Assembly: GCF_905220365.1 (NCBI RefSeq)
Contig: NC_061126.1
Span: 10,044,001 to 10,108,000 of the forward strand
Direction: 5' to 3'
DNA length: 64,000 bases
From: Vanessa cardui
Lineage: Eukaryota > Arthropoda > Insecta > Lepidoptera > Nymphalidae
Below are positions 47,734 to 58,900 of this stretch, piece by piece (positions within the stretch are counted from its first letter, which is position 1; each line of letters starts with the position of its first letter). The translations under genes and the position numbers were made by a program. The notes beneath the pieces were generated by a model, which saw nothing but the letters and a program-made list of their open reading frames with translations, ran no database searches and was not told the DNA's origin.

Positions 47734-47740
47734 CGACTGA
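47734..47740 (-). promoter_or_regulatory. Initiator-like TCAGTCG (candidate TSS near 47738)
   Basis: TCAGTCG matches the arthropod initiator consensus TCAGT. It lies in a GC-rich patch (about 47735-47790) with no TATA box about 30 bp upstream, 93 nt before the ATG of the unidentified gene. The same heptamer occurs at the other first-exon candidate near 21026. Confidence 0.4.
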
Positions 47741-48507
47741 TGCGCCCGCTTCGACTCGACGACGCGGACACACGAGGCGAATTGCGATAGTGGTCATTGG
47801 TCTTATTATTATCTTTGTGCAGTTATTTGAGTTTACACTAAATATATGACTAAATGCTTATTGAAAATGTAAATAATTTCGATTTTAAATATCTTTGAAC
47901 CATTAATGTTGGTTGATAAACATAACGGTACATGACATGTAGATACAGATCTATTTCAACCTAGGTAGATATTTTATATGCATTTATGTGTCTCTTTATT
48001 TTATCACTCCAAATGAATAAACACATTTTTATTATTTTTACACGTTTTACTTTTTCTTATACTTAAGAACAAAAAGTGTTAGTAGGTATACATATGTTTA
48101 AAAATAAATGACAAAACCCTATAAGTTATACTTACTTCGATATTTTCCGAAGAATGAGATGATGTATGATGTATTTTGAGTATAAACCCGATCACCTAAG
48201 TAAATTATGTACCAATTGTGTCCTTTTCCATCCTTTGTAATACAAAACTTTTGTCTGTCGACTCATTTTATTTCAGGCTCTGAATAAAGATTTTCATTTA
48301 TCATATTGCTGTTTATATATATTTAAATATAATCCTAATGATAAAACATTAATTTACAAAATATTTATTAAGATTAAAGCTGTTGCAAATAAAAAGTATG
48401 TGAAATTGACTTGATTTTTAGTTGATAACGCTAGAAGCCTATCATGGTTTATAGCGTTTGTTATTTAATTTTTTTTTGTCAAACTATGTCGTGTATTAAG
48501 ATCTGAG

Positions 48508-48785
48508 ATGGCCCAGTGAATATAAAGTGTCCATCTTAACCGATGATTTCAGGTTCAAACCCTGGCAAGCACCACTTATTTGTGTTTATAATTCATCTTG
48601 TGCTCGGGGGTGAAGGAAGACCTCGTGAGGAAATCTGAATGTGTCTTATTTCTTTAAAATTCTCCCAAATGTGTATTCCACCAACCCGAATTGGAACAGC
48701 GAGGTGGAATATGTTCCAAACCCTCTCCTTAACAGAAGAGGAGGCCTTAGTGGAAACTTTACAGGCTGTTTACTTTACTTTTACT
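48508..48785 (+). mobile_element. tRNA-headed SINE, near full length
   Basis: The head is GAGATGGCCCAGTG, the B box GGTTCAAACCC, followed by the body and a TTTACTTTAC-type tail. This tail matches the one on the SINE at 7855 rather than the (TTG)n type. Confidence 0.88.
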
Positions 48786-49604
48786 TTATGTAGTGTAATG
48801 TACACCAATGTCGTATTTCTACTCTTTATTTAGTAAGTTACTTATTCCTTATCATCATTAAAAAGACACTTTATCTTCTTTATCTGTAACATTTTTGATT
48901 TTGACTGATTTGATTTTAAAATTTGTAAAAATTAATGAATTGATACATACAGATGAAAGAAAGCGTAGCTTGCGTCTAAGAGTACTCTTCTACATACATT
49001 TTGATATTTTTTCTAAAGCATCAATTTGATTGATTTTGCTAAGAAATTGCCAGGTCTAGATTGATTTCTACACGTTTATTTGGGTGACAATAATTTTATG
49101 TATGTATACTACTTATTAACTATTTTATTAAAACAAAAATATAGGATCTAAATGGTACATAAGTACTATATTAAAACACAATTTACCTACGATGCGAAAT
49201 CTGTCTGAAAATATTTAAATTACATTTTAAATAATTTTGTAAATGCAATGAACTGAGTTTGTTTTTACGCATTAACCACAAAACCGATCGTTCTAAAATA
49301 TTCTGAACAGGTACCAACACGTTATAAAGGAGAAACGGGAACCTAACACAACACACGCAGGCGTTAACTAGTACCTAAATAAATAAAACAACTACATCTA
49401 TATTAAATAAGCGTTGCGTCCAAACAAGCTACTATTTTACTTGAACAGCTTTAAGTAAATACTCACCTAGTCTAGTCAACTCCATCCAGCGCTAATGAAA
49501 TTGCGCTGTCCACAATTTGCAACGCTTCATTACTTTGAAATAATTAGGAAATTAGAACTTTGTTTCACATTAAGCGCAAAATTATTGGTTCATTTTTATT
49601 AATA

Positions 49605-49930
49605 ACTAGCTACCCGCCCCGGCTTCGCACTGGTGCAATACTGATACTAAATATACTACAGAATTTGTTTATTTACGACATCACATTACAAACTTCTAAA
49701 ATTATCAGTGTTTCTTTACTACTTTACATGTATTATATACAAAAACCTCGCTCTCGAATCACTATTAAAAAACCGCATCAAAAACGGTTACGTAGTTTTA
49801 AAGATTTAAGCTTACAAAGGGACAGAGAAAACGACTTTGCTTTATACTATGTAGTGATATATATAGGTACCCTTTTTATGATAGTCTATAAAAATACTCG
49901 TCGACGTTTTAATTTAGTAGGAACATAGAT
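49605..49930. repeat. Unclassified repeat (same family as 21140 and 63105)
   Basis: TAGCTACCCGCCCCGGCTTC starts it, then GCAATACTGATACTAAATA and the block TATTATATACAAAAACCTCG that is repeated at 63135. The 122-codon frame here is part of the repeat (it shares TGAILILNILQN with the frame at 21260-21529) and not a host gene. Confidence 0.7.
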
Positions 49931-50484
49931 ATAATTAAAACTGTTTTCCTTTCTTGCATTTCTTTATGCCGGTATCCATGTTAAAATTAAGAAAATCCCA
50001 AGTTTCTGGGTTAAAATTATATGTGATGTAAACATAGTCTGTGTATATCAATCCTCTTAACGACAAGGTATATTTTTTGTATACGTTCTTAAAAATTTGC
50101 GTGACCTTAGATCGTACGCTCCGACCGACGAAGAACGCCCCTGGATGATAAGAAAAATTATCACAGATCGAATAATCTGTTAAAAAAAATATAGGGAATA
50201 TCTGATGTATGAAAATTTTTTTTTTGGGCTGGTTATAAAATATTATTTAATTTAAAACAAAAAGAAATATTTCATCAAAGTGCTGTGAAGATCGTTGTCT
50301 TTTTGAAAGCGCTACCTGGTGTAATTTCAATAGTTCGTGATGGAAAATATAATATTATCATTTTACAATGATGCTCCAAACTTTCTATCTTTTGTTAGAA
50401 TTCCCCGCTATCGTCCAATTGTTTTCTTATGACAGCTAAATCATATTTAAAATAAGAAATAGTGTTACATGCCAGTATTTTTTT

Positions 50485-50770
50485 TTATAGTATAGGTTGG
50501 CGGACGAGCATATGGGCTACCTGATGGTAAGTGGTCACCATCACCCATAGACAATGACGCTGTAAGAAATAGTAACGATTCCTTACATCGTCAATGCGCC
50601 ACCAAATTTGGGAACTAAGATGTCATGTCCCTTGTGCCTGTAGTTACTCTGGCTCACTCACCCTTCAAACCGGAACACAACAATACTGAGTACTGTTCTT
50701 TGGCGGTAGAATAACTGAGGAGTGGGTGGTACCTACCCACACGGGCTTGCACAAAACCCTAACACCAAGT
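50485..50770 (+). repeat. Best copy of the CATATGCTCGTCCG family
   Basis: GGCGGACGAGCATATGGGCT, GGTAAGTGGTCACCATCACC, TCATGTCCCTTGTGCCTGTA, GTTACTCTGGCTCACTCACC and GTGGGTGGTACCTACCCAC in one unbroken run. The class (LINE 3' end or non-autonomous element) could not be determined. Confidence 0.8.
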
Positions 50771-50774
50771 GAAA

Positions 50775-53080
50775 ATACTATGCCATATAAAATAATATTA
50801 ATGACAGTTTTACAAGTTATTGATTACAATTATAATTGTATATAATAAAGTAAATTCAATATAATATGCAATAATAATGTGATATAAAATCAAATGTCAT
50901 AACACCGTATTAATGTAAATCTGTAACACTAGCGAGGAAACTACTTACTATTAATTATTTGTTTTGTGTTAATGTCTGAATTTTAATTAAATCGCTGAAA
51001 TCCATAGCTTTCCATAAAATTTCATTTATTTCCTTGCTTTATTTTATATAAAACTAAGTAGAAATAAAAATTATAGCTTGACTCATATCCTTCCTTCTTC
51101 AAATGAATCATTCAAAAATTGTCTACACCTCCTTTAAAAATAATGCACTGGATTTTCAGAATATTATTCGATTTTATCTCGAATATTCTATGAAAGACTT
51201 AACTATCCGCAGAGTAAGTTTTAAGGTGTTTTGTAATTATACCATAATAATACAATATTATTACTTTCAGCTTACATTTAATGTCAATTCATCTGTGATG
51301 TACTTTAACTTAATTTAAAACAATTAATAAAATGAAGTATACAGCATTAAATCATTATAAAAATATGTTTATTTAACTAACAGAATTTTCATTTTAACAA
51401 AACTACAAAAAGTTGAAATTTAGACAAAGTTTTTAGGCAAAATTAAACGATTGAATGTTTCAGACAAAATGTATTAAAAAAAATGTATTATCTTCAAACA
51501 GTCAAATACCTCAAGTCATATTAAGTATTTTAATTTTTTTTATTTTTAAGTAATAAATAATTATGTTAACTTGTTATAAACTAATACTGTTGTTATTTAT
51601 CAAAGGCGCTGAGTCTTCGGTTTCCGATTTCTCACTGTCGCTCGTTGCTAGAATTAAAAAAAAATATTCTTAATATTCTAATATATTTAAAAAATATAAA
51701 TAACCAAATTACATGCAAATTAATGTAAAACGAACTGCGATAACTACAGCAAGCTTTGAAACCTACAAAAAAGTCTACTTTAAACACATGTATATCTAAC
51801 AACTCAAGTTACCCCAAAGAAAACATTAAAATGATTTGTTATAATTAGAACTTGTGACGTCGAATGTACGGCCAGATACTAAGATCACAAAATAAACTGT
51901 ACAATTTATATTACCTACACGGTGTTAGTACCACACGAAAGTATTTAAATTTAAAATAATATTAGTATACAGGAACACTCGATTCCTTAAAAATCGAAAA
52001 ACTTTTAAATGTCCTTTCAGTAAGAATGTTACAAATGACAATCACATCGTTACTGCACGAGCAAAAAGGTCGTATGAAAAAAAGTATTTAATTAAAATAA
52101 AAAAAATAAAAACGACAAAATGTATTAAGTTCTTAAACAATAAACAGAGCAATCATATTACAGTTGTGCGTATGGCATACTACATTTTTTTTTAATACGA
52201 CCATTGCCACTCATAGCAGTTCCCGTCAAACTCAAATTCTAAATATTCCATCATTAATTAATATTAAAACTCATAATTCACACAATGATTAAATTGACAT
52301 TTATTATTAATTGTTAAAATGATTTAATATTAAACAATACACAGACTACATACTTATAAGTAAGTAATTATTATAAATTCATATTAAATGATTACAAAAC
52401 AAGCGATTACAAGCTCCACTAACCTGAGCGTCCTTAATTTTGTAGCCTATTAAATTATAACTACACATTATGTTACTTCTGAAACTTAAAACCTTATTTA
52501 CGAAGAAAAATTAAAACAAGTAATTTTTTTACATGACTATACCAACTAAACATTTTTAATCTGTGGTACATGCATTATCTTTGAAAGAAGCTACTCCTGT
52601 CACACATTGGTATTTATTTAAAAAAAATATATATAAATAATATTATGAATAAAACAAGTATTGAAAATGTACATTTGCTTATATTTCACATAAAAATACA
52701 CTTGACAGTATTATACAGTGGTTGCTTGTAACTTGTATTAACACATATATACACCACCTGCGCACGCGCAGGCGCTAAATCATAGATGATTTTAACAGGG
52801 AATTTATAACTTATACAATTTGAAAATGTATTTCACTAACAATAATTCATCCTCTATGTGCTATTTTAATATAATTCAACAATTACGAACATTTTAAATT
52901 TTACTTCGAGGTCTTTTGTTATTTGGCATCAACAATAGGTAATAATAAATTGACATTTTAATAACCTTTGATATACATAGGATTACAGCAAAGTTATAGC
53001 CATACAAAACTATTTGTTTTCTAATGTTCTACTTATTGAATGTGGTTTTTTTGGTTTAAGTATTGAAAATGTTCACGTAT
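50775..53080. other. AT-rich DNA, no gene seen
   Basis: Very AT-rich with many homopolymer runs; a 71-codon frame at 51103 is not convincing. A small GC hairpin CCTGCGC-AC-GCGCAGG lies at 52757-52772. Confidence 0.55.
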
Positions 53081-53083
53081 AAT

Positions 53084-53339
53084 ACGACACAATTTAGATG
53101 TAGCACCGGCAATTTTAATAAAACCGATTACTGTCGATTTATACGACCAATAGAAATAGCTCCCTATCGCGCCATTCGACGCTATTCGTCGCTATAAATT
53201 CTCGCCTTCGTTTCTTCACGAGAAAGCAAGTGCATTTAAATCGACGTGTCAAATTGACGAATATATTAGGTCATATGATATTACATGTGATGTGATCGGT
53301 TTTACGAATTTTGCCGATGCTACATCTGAGTTGTGTCGT
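53084..53339. mobile_element. MITE, copy A
   Basis: Terminal inverted repeats ACGACACAATTTAGATGTAG and its imperfect reverse at 53320-53339, extending to AAAACCGAT at 53130 and 53296. The interior GCGCCATTCGACGCTATTCG matches copy B in opposite orientation. It is shorter than copy B and non-coding. Confidence 0.85.
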
Positions 53340-53344
53340 TTTTT

Positions 53345-55156
53345 ACATAGATATTGAGAAAATACATATTTCTGGGTTTTAAGTAAGTCTTATCATTTTC
53401 GAGAAACATTTTCAATTCTTTAGAGTATTGAGTGTTATCAATTCATACCATACCATAGTATATAATACTTATTTTTATATTTTTCGCAAGCTTTTTAGCA
53501 TTTACTTGATATATAATACATACAATACATTCAAATAATATAGCAGAGCCAACACCAATGTTACTAATGCAATCCATTTTCAATCTTATCACATATAAAA
53601 TACGATTGAAAATGAAATAGCAATGTTAGTGTCAGAGAAATGTTTAGCTTTAATCTCTCGTGTTATAAATATATGAGTTATTTTCGTGCATATTAACACA
53701 ATCTGAGTATTTTTGTCAATAAATGTAAAATTTCAAGAAGGTCATAAGTACTTCGGACAGCACAGTCACATTATTTATCAAAAATGAAAGTTACTTTTCG
53801 CGAATCGTTCTATCCTATAAGCTTATTTGGATTTAAATGTTTCAGTAAGAAGGTCATAGAGCGATAAACTGCTGGTAATATAACAAATATTTCTAAATAG
53901 ATTAAAAAAAAAACCTGTCTTCTATAATACTCTGGGGTTCTGATATGAAATTTGTTTTATAAGTGCATATGAGTAGGTGAGCAAATTTCTAAAATAATAA
54001 ACCTCTTTTAATGGTATTTTAATTTTCTTTCTTATGATTACTTAGCTTCAGTAATGTCAATGCGCAAAACACGTACTTCTTTGAATGATATGCGAATGCG
54101 AATAAATATTTTATTTAATTAAATTTTATTTTATAAAGAGCGCTGTTATAGCCGTAATTAAATTTAAAGAATTGTGTATTAATGTTTCCCATAAAAAATC
54201 AAGATATATTTTTTTTTAATTTTTAAAAATAAAGTTGACAATTAAATTTATATTCGAGTACAAAATCAGTCATAAGTACTTAAAAATCGATTTTCATTCA
54301 TTCGCAAACGCGCACCACTTATATGACAGCAAACAATACCATACAAAGAGATACTGATGAAACGTTAACACGCAACTTACGTCCTATATCTCCCTATCTA
54401 TATTTCGTAACAATCGTATCCCCAAGAGCGATCTAAAACAACCACCAATTTATATATTTATATTTTTACATGGTCATATATCATGACATAAAGCAAATAT
54501 ACTAACAAAGATACCAATAAACCCGTTACGTACCAATTTATTGTTTAAAGCGACAAGGTCCAGCCTTTACATACTACCGATAATAACTCTCCAAGAAATC
54601 AATAAATATTTCCTTATCCAATCTATAACACTGCTAAGATTGAATGTTACAATTATTTTATTAGTTTCGAAATAATTAATCACTTTTCTATAGCGATGTA
54701 TTAACAATCTTTAGAAATTTAAACAATTCGATCGGTTTAGTATTTGCTATATAAATGCCTGAGCTAATATTTTCCTACATCAACTGTCACTTCTCGAAAT
54801 GTACAAGACGTTAACAAATAAATATATATTTACACAAACAGAAAAAAAAAGTGTCAAGTGTAAGACTATACATGTACTGTCTATGGATATATTTCCAGAG
54901 AGCATCTTTGATCAAAATAAAAAAAAAAAAATTGATCGTTTTATTTTGTTCTAAATTCATTTTTTAATTTGAATGTTGATGATGTACAAAAATTTAATAT
55001 AAGAACTGAATTAAAAAAAAAATCAAGACTACCGCAACAAAATGCTTTAAAAACAACAATAGTCCACGTAATCAATGTTATTTAATTACCTAGATAGTAT
55101 AATGGAAATTTTTGAACAAATCATTTTTATAGTCTGTTCGCGTTAAGAATGCAGTG
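53345..55156. other. AT-rich DNA downstream of the CEPT1-like gene
   Basis: Nothing recognised; could be distal 3' UTR if the signal at 55642 is not used. Confidence 0.5.
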
Positions 55157-55617
55157 AGTTGTCATTGTTTACCGGACTGACTCCGCCCCCTTTGACCAAT
55201 CAAATCTTTTCAAATTACAAAGTCAAGTTCACATTTAATTAATTATTAACTGATATTTTTATTTTTATAATTTAAATTTTGTTTATTTATATATTTATAT
55301 TTAATTTATTCAAGCTGTACACGTAATAATTAATCTAACCTATAGCTACTAGATGACGTTATGTCAAAATATGTAAATTTCTACATCGCGATGGCAAGAT
55401 TCGCAAACGATTGTATATAGTGTTAAGAATTTTGTTGATTAAACACCCCGAATCGATTTATTATTTTAATGTGTATTTTTTAAATTCATTACATTAGTCT
55501 TTCAAACAAATATAATTTGTTGGAATTTTAACACAAATATGCATACACCTTCACCATGCTGTTAAAAAAGATTTGATTGGTCAGGGGGCGGAGTAAAGCC
55601 GGTAAACAATGACAACT
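55157..55617. mobile_element. TIR element next to the CEPT1-like gene 3' end
   Basis: Inverted repeats of about 52 bp (AGTTGTCATTGTTTACCGG, ACTCCGCCCCCT, GACCAATCAAATCTTTT) face each other at 55157-55210 and 55567-55617. Non-coding, AT-rich interior. No convincing target duplication was seen. Confidence 0.82.
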
Positions 55618-55641
55618 ATCTTATATCTTCAATATACTTCA

Positions 55642-55647
55642 TTTATT
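55642..55647 (-). terminator. Candidate poly(A) signal for the CEPT1-like gene
   Basis: This is the first AATAAA on the minus strand after the stop codon, about 90 nt downstream. Cleavage 10-30 nt further on would fall almost exactly at the edge of the inverted-repeat element ending at 55617. The hexamer is seen; its use is inferred. Confidence 0.45.
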
Positions 55648-55737
55648 TAATTTTTGGTATGATTTAAAAAGAATCTATTAAGTTTCACGTGTGATGCTTT
55701 GCTAGCTTCTAGTATAAGGCTCTCTGGAGTTTGAAGG

Positions 55738-55923
55738 CTAATTAAGACGTTTAGTCTTTGAAGATCGTCGGTTCGTACCGTTTCGTTCAGCGTGCTTGGG
55801 CGACGTCGGCATGCTGAGCGGGGCGGGGGGGTAGGGGATGCGGAACAGATGGATCTTCAGATGATCGCATATCTCGAGACATATCTGTCCGCAGTATCTC
55901 ATTAAATTCGCTACCACCCATAT
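55738..55923 (-). CDS. CEPT1: CEPT1-like terminal coding exon
   Basis: This 186-nt last coding exon has acceptor ttcacag and stop TAG at 55738-55740. It encodes IWVVANLMRYCGQICLEICD, then HLKIHLFRIP, a proline-rich stretch (YPPAPLSMPTSPKH) and a basic tail (RRSSKTKRLN). The H-L-x-I-H-x-F-x-I element near the C-terminus is typical of the family. The Pro/Ser and Lys/Arg tail is probably cytosolic and lineage-specific. Confidence 0.92.
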   Translation of the reverse strand: MWVVANLMRYCGQICLEICDHLKIHLFRIPYPPAPLSMPTSPKHAERNGTNRRSSKTKRLN

Positions 55924-58900
55924 CTGTGAATTAAAGTATTACGAATGAATATATTATTTATTTAGGGTATAAGCCTAAGTATAAAAGTGTTTACAAAATT
56001 ACGCAACTTTTTTTTTTAAATATTTGGAAGTGCTTTTCTTTACAGACATTGGCAATATAAAACATAGACCTAAGTTAAGCTTAACTTAGCCTTGGAACTG
56101 TGTGTGTTGTGCTATGAGCAAAGCCTACACTGTTTTAAACACCAAATAGACAAAGATAGTAGATTATGACTTGATGAGAGATGTGGAATTTATATATGCT
56201 ATTAACTCACCAATTCTTGCATTAAAGTACCTTCTATGAGAATACTCTTCCAGTTTAATAAAATAATTCACAAATTAAATATTTATATACTGTCAACTAC
56301 TTACTGTACAAAGCCAAAGTACGTAGTACTCTGGTATTGCATTATTGAAGTACTGGTTTAAGAACAGCATGGCTGGGCCAAGTAGCGACCAGTCGTAGTA
56401 CTCCATCTCGCTCTTCGTCATGTGTGCCACCTGTTGTACATAGTATTTAAGCTTAACAAAACGACATTAAAACTCTTAAGACAATGTATAATTAAAGGAA
56501 TTCGAGATGTAGTATAAAAAAAATTTAGTCCGTGAAAATTCAGTGATGCTTGCCCATCATAGTTCTTTTTAGATTAGATTTATAACAAAAAAAAATTATC
56601 TTATAACCATAAACATTTATGAACAATACCTGTGATTAATACAGTTTCACACATAACAGTTCATTAGTAATTTAAGTGCAGACGTGGATTCTATCAAACT
56701 GATGACAAAAATCTATGTAGATCATATTTGTATTTGTGCGTTCTATGCATTTTTGGTCCTGAAGTCTGAACTTACTAAAATGACCACGTTGAGAGTCACA
56801 TAACGATAAGTCGTATCAACAAATAAAAAGGCGCGCAGATGTGCATCAAGTAAAGTTCAAAGGTATTGCCCTAATAAAAAAAAAATTTAAAAAACCCGCG
56901 CAAACTTACCACGAGTCTATTCGTAACTTTAGCGGCTACCATTCCAAATGCGAGTATGTAAAGGGCCGGATGATTCTCGTAAACGTGAGACTCGCTCTTC
57001 TGAAATATGATGAACGCCGGTACGACCACCAGAGAGAACGGGATCACAGGCGATAGGATGCTCGTGCCCTAAGAAAAGATACGCTGTAGCACGTCCTCGT
57101 AACAGAATAACATGTCTCGAATTCCGTTATACGACATTCACAATATTTTAAATAGTTTATTGCAGCTTAAAAACAGTGAAATCATATAAACGGATCGATA
57201 ACATCGTAGCTACGAAGCTAAGTAACATGCAAACCAGATAGCATTCAAGCAAGTCCTAGACACAACTAATACATGCAATTAGTAAAGAAAATGAGTCTGG
57301 TTAAATACAAGAAGATACATTTCAAGTCTACGAGACGGACACAACGAGAACTACAAAAGACAAATTCTCAAATATACGATTACATCGGGAAATCATAACG
57401 ATCAGCACAAACATGCTATAGCGTTTAACTTTGCGGACACGTGATTATGACGTCATGAACGGTGTCTTCGATATGACCACGTGTTCTCAGCGAAATGCTT
57501 AAAATTTAAACTCTTACTGCAACCGTGGAGCCGTTTTTCCCAACTCCACCCTTCATTATGACTTTAACGTAGCCGAATACTAAGGTGGCGGTCATCAGCA
57601 CAACTGCATAATTGGACATCAGGTTCAAACTGATGTTGAAAGGCGGGAACTGTTAATATGTGATGAACGCGCGTAATGGCGACGATACAACGTCATGCGG
57701 TTACGTCCGGCGGCGTAGCGGCGAACGCGGGCAGCGACCATTATTGAAAAAAAAAAGTAAAAAACATGCTCATTATTATAAGAAAATCATGAAACTAATT
57801 ACATTATGATGCCAGTGTGCTATCTTCACTCATTTGTAATAATGAACAATAATCGCGAGACATTGTTTTTCTTTAATTTTACTTTAATTTGTCTATTAAA
57901 ACAAAATTAACATTAATTAAGTAAATTTTTTTGTGCATTATCGCTATAATTTATACTTTAAGCATAATAGATCGTACAAAGCAATAAAATATTAATTATA
58001 ATATATTATAATATATATACAATATATTATAGATATATAGATGATGATAACTTTTCGTGCAACATATATATACAATATTTACATATAAATAAATTTAAAA
58101 AATACGGGTGCTCCATAAATTCGATACAAATAAATAAGCTCATAATAGAAAGCGGATCAAGTTACCACATTTTTTGAACATAATACATTAAAATACATAT
58201 GAAAAGTTCTTGTAATGAAGTTCGATTCAAAATAAAAAAAACTATCAAATAGTAAAACAAAATAGATTTTTTAACCACATTTGAATTATCAATTTAGAAG
58301 TTTTAAAACTACCACCGATTCGAAATACAAATTATATCGAATAAATCTAGCAAAAAGTATTTAATAAAAGAACTGTATGTAACAATTCCACGTTGTTTAT
58401 CTATCTAATGTATAAATATTTAAGATGCTGCATTATTGTGTATACATATACAAATAATAATACGTGTAGCTGATACAAACGGCAAGAGAAGTAAAGATAA
58501 ACTGGCTTTGACCTTGAATTGATTTGACATCATTAGCCAAGATCTAAGTAAGGTGGCATATTTATTGTGTATTCGTGAAAAATGGCGTTATGAATATCTG
58601 CATTGTTTTAACTTTAGAAGTAAAATTAAATTTATTTGAAGAAGTTTCTCTGTCTCTATTGGTTTGTTATTGCAAATATCACAGGACTATAAGCAAATTC
58701 GTTTGGTATGTGAACATCAAAGGTTTAAATTTACTTCTCCTGCCTATGGTGGATGATAGATATGTACAATGTGCATTTCAGTGTAATGAATAGCTAGCCA
58801 TCCACAAACAACAGTAAAACTATCCAACTGATGTTTCAACTAAAATTTATAAAATAAATCTCGATAATAACAAAAATAAAATAAAATTTGGATCAAAATA

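Noticed and set aside
49560..49928. 122-codon plus-strand frame
   Set aside because: Lies within a repeat that recurs at 21140-21396 and 63105-63275.
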